Part shown: in pieces, positions 36,337-45,050 of the stretch
Position numbering within the stretch: the stretch's first letter is position 1
Layout of the letters: every line of letters begins with the position of its first letter
NCBI RefSeq assembly: GCF_002927275.1
Contig: NZ_PRKW01000006.1
Span: forward strand, 248,001-312,000
Source of the DNA: Arthrobacter pityocampae
GTDB taxonomy: Bacteria > Actinomycetota > Actinomycetes > Actinomycetales > Micrococcaceae
Length of the DNA stretch: 64,000 nucleotides
Direction of reading: 5' to 3'
Program-made: the position numbers and the translations under genes
The notes under the pieces: model-generated
Seen by the model: only the letters and a program-made list of their open reading frames with translations
Database searches by the model: none
Told to the model about the DNA's origin: nothing

Positions 36337-37360
36337 GTCCGAGGTCCGGCCGAGGGCCACATTGGGATCGGTGGCCGCCCTGGCGGGAGTGTCGATTCCC
36401 ACCGTGTCCAAGGTCATCAACGAGCGGGAGGACGTCGCTCCCGCCACCCGGAAGCGGGTCCTGGAAGCCCTCCGCACTGCCGAGTACCACCCCCCCGGGC
36501 AGCGAAACGCACTCGCGCCGCCCAGGTCCCCTCTCGTCGACGTCATGGTGGACAGTGTGACGACGGCGTACTACGCGGAGGTGATGGACGGGATCCTGGA
36601 CTGCGCGAAGAGCCATGGCCTCGAGATCGTGCTGTCGACGACGGAGCAACGCCGGGGCCCGTCGGGCGATCTGGCCGACCGCATGCAGTCCCAGGGCCGT
36701 CGGGGCCTGATCCTCGTGACGTCCCGGTGGTCGGCCAGGGAGATCAAGGCGGCGAAGAAGCGGGGCATCGCCGTCGTCGTCATCGATCCGATCAATCCGC
36801 CGGGCACGGGTGTCGCCAGCGTGGGAGCCACGAACTGGGCCGGGGGCAAGGCAGCCACCGAACACCTCCTCGGCCTCGGCCATACCCGCATCGCCTTCAT
36901 CGGTGGCCCCACGAGTGCGGAGTGCAGCCAGGACCGGGAGCACGGCTACGTCGCGGCCCTGCTCGAGCGCGGCATCCCGATCTCCGGGGAGTACGTGCTG
37001 GCGGGGACCTTCGACCCGGCAACGGGACGCCGCGGCGCCGCCCAGCTCCTCGCCCTCGACAGCCCGCCGCAGGCGATCTTCGCCGCATCGGACAGCATCG
37101 CCCTGGGCGTCCTCGCCGAAGCCCATGCCCGCGGTGTCTCCATTCCCGAGGACTTGAGCGTCATCGGCTTCGACGGGACGTACATCAGCGAGCAGACGTC
37201 GCCGCAGCTCACCACCGTCGCCCAGCCCCTGCGGGAGATGGGACGGACCGCGGTCCGCGCCCTGACGAGGGAGATGGAGGGCGGGAAACCTGATCTCACG
37301 CGGGTCGAACTGGCCACCCAGCTCATCATCCGGTCCTCGACGGCCCCGGCATCCCCTTGA
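36329..37360 (+). CDS. LacI family transcriptional regulator
   Basis: 343 residues. N-terminal HTH (LGSVAALAGVSIPTVSKVINE, hinge ALRTAEYHPP) and a periplasmic-binding-like effector domain: LIEQR-type loop, VIDPINPPGTGVASVGATNWAGG, HTRIAFIGGP, QAIFAASDSIALGVLAEA and DLSVIGFDGTYISEQTSPQLTTVAQPL. The start is TTG 36329 with GAGAGAG eight bases upstream; no ATG fits the HTH alignment. Divergent from the ABC/Gfo-Idh operon and presumably its repressor, using the palindrome at 36170. Convergent with the isomerase at 37384. Confidence 0.92.
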   Translation: MSESEVRPRATLGSVAALAGVSIPTVSKVINEREDVAPATRKRVLEALRTAEYHPPGQRNALAPPRSPLVDVMVDSVTTAYYAEVMDGILDCAKSHGLEIVLSTTEQRRGPSGDLADRMQSQGRRGLILVTSRWSAREIKAAKKRGIAVVVIDPINPPGTGVASVGATNWAGGKAATEHLLGLGHTRIAFIGGPTSAECSQDREHGYVAALLERGIPISGEYVLAGTFDPATGRRGAAQLLALDSPPQAIFAASDSIALGVLAEAHARGVSIPEDLSVIGFDGTYISEQTSPQLTTVAQPLREMGRTAVRALTREMEGGKPDLTRVELATQLIIRSSTAPASP

Positions 37361-37383
37361 CCCGGGACCACTGCGGAGCCGCC

Positions 37384-38325
37384 TCACGCCTCGGGTAGCT
37401 TCGCCCTCAGGATCTCCCGGATGTAGTCGCGGTTCATGGCGGTGACGCTGAGCCCGTCGCCGCCGTAGTGCTCCACGCACATGGGTCCGTCGAAACCACT
37501 CTCGAGGGCCATCCCGATGGCCTCGCGGTAGTTGATGTAGCCGAGGGCCAGAGGCGCCGGGGCCGAGGCATACGCCCCGGTGGCGGGGTCGTGGTCCCGG
37601 AAGTAGTTCTTGAGCTGCCAGTAGTTGGTGTGAGGCAGCATCTTGGTCAGCATCTCCCGCCAGTCCTCCACCTCGCGGTGCAGCCGCACGATGTTGCCGA
37701 TGTCGGGGCAGAGACCCACGTTGGGGAGGTCGACGGCGGTGACCAGCTGCACGGAGCTGTCGGCCGTGCCGAGGAAGGTACCCTCGTACATCTCGAGGGA
37801 GATGCTCACCTCCCGCTCGGCGGCGTACTCGCCGAGCTCCCGGAACCGTGACGCGGCCTTGTCCCGGTTCTCCTGCGTGTCCTCGTCCTCGACACCGGGC
37901 GCGAGCCAGAACCACGTCGCGGTCTTCTGCGCCTCCGTGAACGGATCGTGCAGGCCCAGGCAGACCATCGGCACCTCCAGGTCCACGGCGGCGTCGATCG
38001 TCCGCTTCACGTAGGCGATGTTCCGCTGCGCCTGGTCCTCGTCGGGCGTGATGACGCTCTTGCGTGTCACCGCGATGTCGCTGAAGGCCAGGTCGTAGGA
38101 CTGCGCCGTCTTCAGCAGCTGCCGTCGGCCCTCGCTATCGAGATCGCCCGGGCGGACCCAGGAGTCGGTCAGGTCCACGTGGTCGAAGCCGGCGGCACGG
38201 ACCTCGCGGAGCGTCTGCCGCCACTCCTCCGGACCCGCCGTGGTGCGGTCGCGGCCGTCAGCCGTGGTGCCGGTGAAGTTGAGCAGGGCAGCGCCGATGG
38301 GCCAGGTCTCGGGTGTGGGATTCAT
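37384..38325 (-). CDS. Sugar phosphate isomerase/epimerase (TIM barrel)
   Basis: 313 residues. Xylose-isomerase-like barrel: GFDHVDLTDSW, VPMVCLGLHDPF, VSISLEMYEGTFLGTA, NVGLCPDIGNIVRLHREVEDW, NYWQLKNYF and GPMCVEHYGGDG. These carry the expected Glu, Asp, His and Glu ligands. ATG 38325 with AAGGAGA upstream is well supported. It is 65 bp downstream of the GntP permease and likely in its operon, so it may act on the imported sugar acid or its keto product. Confidence 0.85.
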   Translation of the reverse strand: MNPTPETWPIGAALLNFTGTTADGRDRTTAGPEEWRQTLREVRAAGFDHVDLTDSWVRPGDLDSEGRRQLLKTAQSYDLAFSDIAVTRKSVITPDEDQAQRNIAYVKRTIDAAVDLEVPMVCLGLHDPFTEAQKTATWFWLAPGVEDEDTQENRDKAASRFRELGEYAAEREVSISLEMYEGTFLGTADSSVQLVTAVDLPNVGLCPDIGNIVRLHREVEDWREMLTKMLPHTNYWQLKNYFRDHDPATGAYASAPAPLALGYINYREAIGMALESGFDGPMCVEHYGGDGLSVTAMNRDYIREILRAKLPEA

Positions 38326-38390
38326 GGGGTTCTCCTTGGGATCGGGGATGGGGGACGGGCGGAGGGGGCGCACGCGGAGGGCGCCCCACC

Positions 38391-39815
38391 TCAGGCGACG
38401 ATGATGTAGAGGACCCATGCGAGGCCGAAGGCCATGAAGCCGATCGCCGTACCGACGACGCTCCAGGTCTTGAGGGTGGTGAGCGTGTCGAAGCCGCAGA
38501 ACTTGCCGATCAGCCAGAAGCCGGAATCGTTGACATGGGAGAACGTGATGGACCCGGCGCAGATCGCCACGACGATCGCGGCCAGGCCCACCCCGGAGAG
38601 TCCCAGTTCCACGACCGCGGGAGCCATGATGGACCCTGCGGTCGTGGCGGCCACGGTGGCCGAGCCCTGTGCCACGCGGAAGGCCACGGCGACGAGGAAT
38701 CCCGCGAGGATCACCGGGAGTCCGAGGGCGTCGAGGCCGTCGGCGATGATGGTGCCGATGCCGGTCTCCGTGAGCACCCGGCCGAAGGCGCCGCCGGCAC
38801 CCGTGATCAGGATGATCGAGCAGACGGGGGCCAGGGCGTTGTCGACGAGGTCTTCGAGGGCTCCGCCCACGCTTCCGCGGCCGCGGCGCGGGCGGAGATA
38901 GAGCAGATACATCGCGAACAGGGCGGCGATGAGCAGGGCCACGGAGGTGTTGCCGATCAGTCGCGAGACCTGGAAGAGCACATTGTCGTCACTGACGGTG
39001 CCACTCGCCTCGAGCGTGGTGAAGAGGGTGTTGTAGAAGATCAGCGCCAGAGGCAGCAGGAGCACGAAGATGATGGTCCAGAAGCCCGGGCGGGGGATGT
39101 CGGCGTCGACGTCGGCCTCACCCAGCAGAGTGGGCACGGGCATGTTCGGGTAGCGCCGGGCGATGACCAGGCTCAGCCTGTAGCCGGCGAGGTACCAGGT
39201 GGGCAGACCCACCAGCAGCGCGACCAGCACCACCATGCCCACATCCGCGCCCATGACGGTGGCCGCGGCGGTAGGGCCGGGATGCGGTGGGGTCAGCGCG
39301 TGCATCATCAAGAAGGCGCCGATCGAGGGCAGCACGTACAGCATGAACGAGCCGCCGAGCCGCCGAGCGACCGTGTAGATGATGGGCAGCATCACGATGA
39401 AGCCCGCATCGAGGAAGATCGGGAAGGCGTAGAAGAGCGACGCGACCGCCAGGGCCAGAGGCGCCCGCTTCTCGCCGAACCGGCGGAGCATCGCATCGGC
39501 GAGGACCTGCGCACCCCCGGAGATCTCGACCAGCCGGCCGAGAACCGCGCCGAAACCGACCAGCAGGGCGACGGTTCCGACGGTGGTGCTGAAGCCTGCG
39601 ATCACCACGATCATGACGTCGGCGACGCCGATCCCCGCGGCCAGCGCGGTGAGCACGCTGATGATGATGAGGGCGAAGAAAGCGTGGAGTCGCAACTTGA
39701 TGATGAGCAGCAGCAGGGCCGCGATGGCTGCGACTGCGATGACCAGGAGCGCCCAGGGCGGTCTCTCGGCCAGGACCAGGGCGTCGTCGACGGCGGCTGG
39801 AAGAAGGATGGGCAT
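38391..39815 (-). CDS. GntP family gluconate/sugar-acid permease
   Basis: 474 residues, about 12-13 membrane segments. Family signatures are ALTPPHPGPTAAA, FPIFLDAGFIVMLPIIYTVARR, ILITGAGGAFGRVLTETGIG and RVAQGSATVAATTAGSIMAP. GntP proteins are H+ symporters for gluconate, idonate, fructuronate and similar hydroxy-acids. ATG 39815 has AAAGGTG upstream. Divergent from the GntR regulator, with a CCTATAGG palindrome in the gap. The permease suggests that the substrate of this locus is an acid sugar rather than a neutral polyol. Confidence 0.93.
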   Translation of the reverse strand: MPILLPAAVDDALVLAERPPWALLVIAVAAIAALLLLIIKLRLHAFFALIIISVLTALAAGIGVADVMIVVIAGFSTTVGTVALLVGFGAVLGRLVEISGGAQVLADAMLRRFGEKRAPLALAVASLFYAFPIFLDAGFIVMLPIIYTVARRLGGSFMLYVLPSIGAFLMMHALTPPHPGPTAAATVMGADVGMVVLVALLVGLPTWYLAGYRLSLVIARRYPNMPVPTLLGEADVDADIPRPGFWTIIFVLLLPLALIFYNTLFTTLEASGTVSDDNVLFQVSRLIGNTSVALLIAALFAMYLLYLRPRRGRGSVGGALEDLVDNALAPVCSIILITGAGGAFGRVLTETGIGTIIADGLDALGLPVILAGFLVAVAFRVAQGSATVAATTAGSIMAPAVVELGLSGVGLAAIVVAICAGSITFSHVNDSGFWLIGKFCGFDTLTTLKTWSVVGTAIGFMAFGLAWVLYIIVA

Positions 39816-39899
39816 GACGGGAACACCTTTGGTCGCATCGGTAGATCCATCGGGGGAACATGTGTGCTGGACCACACCCCGACTCTGATTGGGCACCAC

Positions 39900-39907
39900 C
39901 CTATAGG
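39900..39907. promoter_or_regulatory. Candidate GntR operator in front of gntP-type operon
   Basis: CCTATAGG palindrome in the 226-bp gap between the permease (minus) and regulator (plus). On the minus strand TCCTATAGG is identical to nine bases of the site at 40804. It overlaps AT-rich sequence (AAATATCCTATAGG) that could contain the permease -10 box. Confidence 0.6.
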
Positions 39908-40041
39908 ATATTTGAGACCAGGACGACACCAGCTCCTCGACGGATCCACCGGCGGGCGCAACCCCACCCGGAGGGCGCACGCCCCCGCCGCAGGGGCCCG
40001 TGGGAGAATTCAGGACATGACAGCAGGAAGCAGGCAGAGCC

Positions 40042-40755
40042 ATGAGTGAGGGCCCCACCGGGGAATCCTGGGTGCAGCGCAGCGTCCTGGCCGACGAGGT
40101 GTACAAGCAGGTCCTCTCCCGCCTGATGGACGGCAAGCTCTCGTCCGGGGATCCGCTCAGCATCGACGGCACTGCCCGCGAGCTCGGCGTGTCCCCCACC
40201 CCGGTCCGGGAGGCGCTGGCCCGCCTCGAGTCCACAGGACTGGTGACGCGCGTCGCCCTGAGGGGATACCGGGTAGCCCCGATGCTCAGCCACGCGGAAC
40301 TGTCGGACCTGATGGATGCGCGCCTGCTCCTGGAGCCGCACAACGCCGAAGTGGCGTGCAATCGCGCGGATCCTGCCTTCCTGGACGCGCTCGGCCGATC
40401 GATCGAGGACCTGCGCGTGGCCCCGAACGGCCCGCACTTCTCCGACTACCGGTCCTACTGGGAGGCCGATGAGCGCTTCCACCGGCTGATCGTGGAGCAG
40501 ACCGCCAACAAGTTCCTCCTGAGCGCCTACGACTCGCTCGGCGGGCACGTACACCGGTTCCGGCTGTTCAGCGGCGTCGGGGTGCGGGATGCCGAGAGCG
40601 CCATCGACGAGCACACCCGGATCCTCACCGCGATGCGGCGGGGGGATGCGGGGGCCGCACGCGTTGCCATGGCGAGCCACATCTACGGGGTGGGCGAACG
40701 GGCGATCCACGAGTACGAGGCCTCCGACGAGAAGGCTCCGGGAAGGACCGCATAG
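40042..40755 (+). CDS. GntR family regulator, FadR/FCD subgroup
   Basis: 237 residues. N-terminal winged helix (ADEVYKQVLSRLMDGKLSSGDPLS, then ELGVSPTPVREALARLESTGLVTR) and an FCD ligand domain with the metal-binding Asp/His pattern (DLMDARLLLEPHNAEVA, DERFHRLIV, HVHRFR, DEHTRILTAM). It probably responds to a carboxylate such as the acid imported by the divergent GntP permease. Start ATG 40042. TCCTATAGG palindromes lie on both sides of the gene, upstream of both operons. Confidence 0.92.
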   Translation: MSEGPTGESWVQRSVLADEVYKQVLSRLMDGKLSSGDPLSIDGTARELGVSPTPVREALARLESTGLVTRVALRGYRVAPMLSHAELSDLMDARLLLEPHNAEVACNRADPAFLDALGRSIEDLRVAPNGPHFSDYRSYWEADERFHRLIVEQTANKFLLSAYDSLGGHVHRFRLFSGVGVRDAESAIDEHTRILTAMRRGDAGAARVAMASHIYGVGERAIHEYEASDEKAPGRTA

Positions 40756-40778
40756 CGCCGCATCCTGAAGCGTGACGG

Positions 40779-40813
40779 TTGACACCATCCGGGGCCGCAT
40801 GGATCCTATAGGA
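40779..40813 (+). promoter_or_regulatory. Promoter and second GntR operator for the dehydrogenase–kinase–isomerase operon
   Basis: TTGACA at 40779-40784 is a perfect -35 box. The expected -10 position is occupied by the perfect palindrome TCCTATAGGA (40804-40813), so regulator binding would block polymerase. The shared core with 39900 supports a single regulon. Confidence 0.65.
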
Positions 40814-40915
40814 ACACGATTCGCGCCCGTTCGGCCCTGATTCCCACCCGGAATCCGGCCGGTGCGTCGGCGTGTCAGACGCGCAGTACCGTGCACATCA
40901 GAGGAGATGCGGCTC

Positions 40916-41881
40916 ATGGCTCAACGTTCAGTGGCAGTTGTCGGTTCGGGGTACATGGGCGGAGGCATCGCCCAAGTCCTGGCTCTCGGTGGGGCGAAGG
41001 TCGCTCTCGCCGATGTGTCCCAGGAGATCGCCGAGAAGAACCTCGAACGTCTGATCGGTGAGGCCGAGCGGTTCGTCGCGGACGGACTGTTCCCCGCCGA
41101 CGCCGTCCAGCGCCTGCAGGAGCAGCTGTGGGCCGCCCCGAGCATCGAGGAGGCCGTCGCGGACGCCTCCTACATCGAGGAGGCCGTCCCGGAGATCCTC
41201 GACATCAAGCACGGAACCCTTCGCCGGATCAGCGATGCCGCTCCCGCGGACGCCGTGATCGGCTCGAACACGTCCACCATCCTGATCGCCAAGCTCGCCG
41301 AGGCGGTCGAGAATCCCGGCCGGTTCCTCGGTGTCCACTTCTCGAACCCGGCGCCCTTCATCCCGGGCGTCGAGGTCATCCCCCATGCGGGGACGACACC
41401 CGAGACGGTCGAGATCGCCCGGGAGATCGTCACCCTGACCGGCAAGAAGGCCGCCGTCGTGAAGGACGTGACCGGGTTCGTCCTCAATCGTCTCCAGTAC
41501 GCGCTGTTCCACGAGGCCGCCCAGGTGGTGGAGCAGGGCATCGCGTCAGCAGAGGACGTGGACACCCTCGTGCGGACCACCTTCGGGTTCCGGCTGCCGT
41601 TCTTCGGCCCCTTCGCCATCGCCGACATGGCCGGCCTCGATGTGTATTCCTTCTGCTACGCCTCGCTGCAGACCTCCTTCCCCGAGCGCTTCGCGACGCC
41701 CGCGATCCTCCAGGACCTCGTGGACGAGGGGAAGCTGGGGACCAAGTCCGGTGCCGGGTTCCTGGACATCCCGGCCGAACGGACGGAGGATCTTGTCGCA
41801 TACCGCAACAAGGCCTATGTCGCCATGGCCGGGCTGCTGAAGGAGATGGGCCCGAGTCCTGCCGAGGAATCCGCGACGTAG
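40916..41881 (+). CDS. 3-hydroxyacyl-CoA dehydrogenase family protein, probable sugar-acid dehydrogenase
   Basis: 321 residues. NAD-binding VVGSGYMGGGIAQVLALGG (glycine motif), DASYIEEAVPEILDIKHGTLRRI, SNTSTILIAKLAE and HFSNPAPFIPGVEVIPHAGT followed by a 3HCDH C-terminal domain with GFVLNRLQYALFHEA. Single-subunit enzymes of this size include L-gulonate 3-dehydrogenase and carnitine dehydrogenase as well as hydroxybutyryl-CoA dehydrogenase. Its place beside a GntP permease and sugar kinase genes favours a hydroxy-acid substrate. ATG 40916 has AGAGGAG nine bases upstream; ATG 40907 would be too close to it. Confidence 0.85.
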   Translation: MAQRSVAVVGSGYMGGGIAQVLALGGAKVALADVSQEIAEKNLERLIGEAERFVADGLFPADAVQRLQEQLWAAPSIEEAVADASYIEEAVPEILDIKHGTLRRISDAAPADAVIGSNTSTILIAKLAEAVENPGRFLGVHFSNPAPFIPGVEVIPHAGTTPETVEIAREIVTLTGKKAAVVKDVTGFVLNRLQYALFHEAAQVVEQGIASAEDVDTLVRTTFGFRLPFFGPFAIADMAGLDVYSFCYASLQTSFPERFATPAILQDLVDEGKLGTKSGAGFLDIPAERTEDLVAYRNKAYVAMAGLLKEMGPSPAEESAT

Positions 41882-41980
41882 CAGCGCACGAGCACCCCGC
41901 CCACCCCCGGCCCACTCGCCGGCCTGACGCTGGAAGGCGTGGCGCCGTCGACGGCCCGTCGAACCATACGAGGCTGAACA

Positions 41981-43723
41981 ATGACGTACCTTGTGAACGA
42001 TCCCGAGCACTTCGCCGCCGACGCCCTGCGCGGTTACGCGGCAGCACACCCTGAGCATGTGATGCTCGCACACGGCGGGGTGGTGCGCTCCACCGAGACG
42101 CCCCAGGGCCAGCCGGCGCTGGTGATCGGCGGAGGGTCCGGGCACTACCCCGCCTTCGCGGGATGGATCGGGCCCGGCATGGGGCACGGGGCGCCATGCG
42201 GCAACATCTTCTCCTCGCCGTCCGCCTCGCAGGTGTACTCGGTCGCCCGGTCGTCCGAGAACGGGGGCGGGGTGATCCTCGGCTTCGGCAATTATGCGGG
42301 GGACGTGCTGCACTTCGGGCAGGCCGCGGAGAAGCTGCGCGCCGAGGGGGTGGACGTGCGCATCATCCGCGTGTCCGACGACATCGCGTCGGGGCCCGCC
42401 GCCGATCACCGGGACCGCCGCGGGATCGCAGGCGACCTCGTGGTCTTCAAGATCGCCGGAGCGGCCATCGAGGCCGGGGCCGACATCGACGAGGCCGAGC
42501 GTGTGGCCTGGAAGGCCAATGACGCGACCCGCTCCTTCGGCGTGGCGTTCGAGGGGTGCACCCTTCCGGGCGCCGACGGCGCACTGTTCCACGTCCCCGA
42601 GGGCGAAATGGCCGTCGGGCTTGGCATCCACGGGGAGCCCGGGATCCGGGAGGTCCCGCTGGGCACGGCCGGGGACATTGCCGACCTCCTCCTGGACGGC
42701 GTCCTGGAGGAGGAGCCGGAGCGCTCCGACGGCGGATACCGCGGGCGCGTCGCCGTCGTCCTCAACGGCCTGGGAAGCGTGAAGTACGAGGAACTGTTCG
42801 TGGTCTACGGGCGCCTGACGGACCGGTTCGCGGAGCTGGGACTCACCGTCGTGGGCCCGGAGGTGGGCGAACATGTGACGAGCCTCGACATGGCCGGGCT
42901 GTCCCTGACCGTCGTCTTCCTCGACGACGAACTCGAGGAGTACTGGCTCGCCCCGGCGGACACCCCCGCCTTCCGCAGAGGTGCGCCCGACCCGTCCGTC
43001 AGGACGGAGCGGACCCGCGTCCACACTCCCGGCGAGGAGGCGATCCCCCCGGCCTCCCCGGAGTCACGCGAGGTGGCGGCGTCGATCGTCGAGGCGCTCG
43101 AGGTGCTGCGTGCTACCGCGTCGGAGCACCAGGAGTACTTCGGCAGGCTCGACGCCGTCGCCGGTGACGGCGACCACGGTCAGGGCATGGCCTACGGTTC
43201 GCGTGGTGCGGTGCAGGCCGGACGGTCCGCCGTCGAGAAGGGTGCCGGCGCGAGGACGGTCCTGCTCCATGCGGGCGACGCCTGGGCCGAGGAAGCCGGC
43301 GGTACGTCCGGCGCCCTGTGGGGTGCAGCGCTGATCGCCGCCGGGAGCGTCTTCGACGACGCGGAGGGAGCCACGCCCGACCACGTCGTCCGCGCGTTGC
43401 TGACCGGGAGCGACGCCATCAGCCGCCTCGGAGGGGCAGCACCCGGGGACAAGACGATGGTCGATGCCATCGTCCCGTTCCGCGAGGTGCTCGCCACCGA
43501 GTTCGGGGCGACGGCCGATCTCGCGGTCTCGACCAGGAAGGCGGCCGCGGTGGCCCGCGAGGCAGCCGACGCCACCGCCGGCATCGCTGCCCGCCGGGGG
43601 CGGTCGCGCGTCCTCGGCGAGAAGAGCGTCGGGACTCCCGACCCCGGCGCCGTGTCCTTCTCCATCCTCATGGGCGCCCTCGCGGAGCTTTTCGGGTCGA
43701 CCGTTCCGGAGAACCAGCCGTGA
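41981..43723 (+). CDS. Fused DhaK–DhaL ATP-dependent ketose kinase (erythrulose/dihydroxyacetone kinase)
   Basis: 580 residues. DhaK domain about 1-330, with GGGSGHYPAFAGWIG and the covalent substrate-binding His217 in GLGIHGEPGI. DhaL domain about 365-575, with ATP/Mg motif GDGDHGQGM (about 395-403) and GGTSGALWG. This ATP-type arrangement phosphorylates dihydroxyacetone. In actinobacteria, homologues next to TIM and RpiB paralogues are L-erythrulose kinases (LerK). The downstream genes here are exactly those, so erythrulose is the favoured substrate. The stop overlaps the next start by four bases. Confidence 0.88.
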   Translation: MTYLVNDPEHFAADALRGYAAAHPEHVMLAHGGVVRSTETPQGQPALVIGGGSGHYPAFAGWIGPGMGHGAPCGNIFSSPSASQVYSVARSSENGGGVILGFGNYAGDVLHFGQAAEKLRAEGVDVRIIRVSDDIASGPAADHRDRRGIAGDLVVFKIAGAAIEAGADIDEAERVAWKANDATRSFGVAFEGCTLPGADGALFHVPEGEMAVGLGIHGEPGIREVPLGTAGDIADLLLDGVLEEEPERSDGGYRGRVAVVLNGLGSVKYEELFVVYGRLTDRFAELGLTVVGPEVGEHVTSLDMAGLSLTVVFLDDELEEYWLAPADTPAFRRGAPDPSVRTERTRVHTPGEEAIPPASPESREVAASIVEALEVLRATASEHQEYFGRLDAVAGDGDHGQGMAYGSRGAVQAGRSAVEKGAGARTVLLHAGDAWAEEAGGTSGALWGAALIAAGSVFDDAEGATPDHVVRALLTGSDAISRLGGAAPGDKTMVDAIVPFREVLATEFGATADLAVSTRKAAAVAREAADATAGIAARRGRSRVLGEKSVGTPDPGAVSFSILMGALAELFGSTVPENQP

Positions 43724-44496
43724 CGGTGTGGGTCGGGACGAGCTGGAAGATGAACAAGTCCATCGCCGAGTCCGGGGAGTATGCGCGAGGCCTGCTCGCG
43801 GCTCTGGCGACGCGGGACGCAGGAGCGGTCCGGCCCTTCGTAATCCCTCCCGCCACGGCGATCGCCACCGTGGCGGGAATCCTCGGTGAGGACGGCCGTG
43901 TCCTGGTCGGGGCCCAGAACGCCCACTGGGAGGATTCCGGCGCCTGGACCGGCGAGATCTCCGTGCCGCAGGTCGCCGACGCCGGGGCGCGGATGGTGGA
44001 GATCGGCCACTCGGAGCGGCGCGAGCACTTCGGGGAGACCGACGAGACCGTTCGCCGGAAGGTGGCGGCGACCCTGCGGCATCAGCTGATCCCTCTGCTC
44101 TGCATCGGCGAGCCCTCCACCGTCAAGGACTCCGGCGGGTCCACGGAGTTCATTCTCGAACAGGCTGCGCGGGCACTCGACGGGCTCGACGACGACCACG
44201 TGGCTCGCGTCATGATTGCCTACGAGCCGATCTGGGCGATCGGGGAGCACGGACGCGCCGCCACCGTCGACGAACTCGGAGAACCGTTCGCAGCACTCGG
44301 GAGGGAGTACGGCGGCCGTGTCGCCGGCCTGCTCTACGGCGGGTCGGTCGGACTGGACAACGCTGCGGCCCTCCTGGGCATCGAGCACGTGGACGGGCTG
44401 TTCGTCGGCCGCACGGCATGGGACCTGGAGGGCTACCTGCGTCTGATCGACATCGCCGCGGGGCACCGACGGTCCACCTCCGAAGACCACCAGTAG
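43720..44496 (+). CDS. Triosephosphate isomerase paralogue, probable L-erythrulose-1-phosphate isomerase
   Basis: 258 residues starting at GTG 43720, overlapping the kinase stop (GTGA). All catalytic residues of the TIM barrel are kept: K10 in TSWKMNK, H97 in IGHSERREHF, E169 in YEPIWAIG, with the phosphate loop at LLYGGSV. The usual Asn of NWKMN is Ser here, which is unusual for a glycolytic TIM. Clustering with DhaK–DhaL and RpiB paralogues matches LerI of the erythrulose pathway. A true tpiA is expected elsewhere, next to gapA/pgk. Confidence 0.82.
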   Translation: MTVWVGTSWKMNKSIAESGEYARGLLAALATRDAGAVRPFVIPPATAIATVAGILGEDGRVLVGAQNAHWEDSGAWTGEISVPQVADAGARMVEIGHSERREHFGETDETVRRKVAATLRHQLIPLLCIGEPSTVKDSGGSTEFILEQAARALDGLDDDHVARVMIAYEPIWAIGEHGRAATVDELGEPFAALGREYGGRVAGLLYGGSVGLDNAAALLGIEHVDGLFVGRTAWDLEGYLRLIDIAAGHRRSTSEDHQ

Positions 44497-44520
44497 ATCC
44501 ATGAGGAAGAGGAACAAGCT

Positions 44521-44985
44521 ATGAGCGAGAAGAAATTACGCATCGTCATCGGGAGCGATGAAGCCGGATTGGACTACAAGGAGGTCCTCCGGAAGGATCT
44601 CGAGGCCGACGACCGCGTGGGGAGCGTCGTGGATGTCGGGATCTCGCGCTCCGAGAACGTCGACTATCCCCACATCGCGGTGGACGCGGCCCGCAAGGTC
44701 GAAAGCGGCGAGGCGGACCGCGCCCTGCTGATCTGCGGAACCGGTCTGGGCGTGGCGATCTCCGCCAACAAGGTCCCGGGTATCCGGGCCGTCACCGCCC
44801 ACGACTCCTACTCGGTGGAGCGATCGGTCCTCAGCAACAACGCCCAGGTGCTCTGCATGGGTCAACGGGTCATCGGCGTGGAGCTTGCCCGGCGTCTGGC
44901 CAAGGAATGGCTCGGCTACGTGTTCGATTCCTCGAGTGCGTCGGCCGCCAAAGTGGACGCGATCAGCGGCTACGAGCAGCGCTGA
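44521..44985 (+). CDS. RpiB/LacAB family isomerase, probable D-erythrulose-4-phosphate isomerase
   Basis: 154 residues. RpiB fold: [31 protein letters not shown], the active-site Cys72 in [16 protein letters not shown] and phosphate-binding [23 protein letters not shown]. Next to the TIM paralogue it fits the isomerase that converts D-erythrulose 4-phosphate to D-erythrose 4-phosphate, which enters the pentose phosphate pathway. It follows the TIM-like gene by 24 bp with GAGGAAGAGGAA upstream. It is the last gene of the operon before a terminator. Confidence 0.85.
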   Translation: MSEKKLRIVIGSDEAGLDYKEVLRKDLEADDRVGSVVDVGISRSENVDYPHIAVDAARKVESGEADRALLICGTGLGVAISANKVPGIRAVTAHDSYSVERSVLSNNAQVLCMGQRVIGVELARRLAKEWLGYVFDSSSASAAKVDAISGYEQR

Positions 44986-45009
44986 CCCCCCCCCTCGCAG
45001 GCCGCCGGC

Positions 45010-45035
45010 AACCGGTCCCGCAGGCGGGACCGGTT
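45010..45035. terminator. Bidirectional terminator between rpiB-like and terC genes
   Basis: 11-bp stem AACCGGTCCCG with its complement around a CAGG loop, between convergent stop codons at 44985 and 45051. Confidence 0.8.
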
Positions 45036-45050
45036 ACCGGCGGTACCTGT

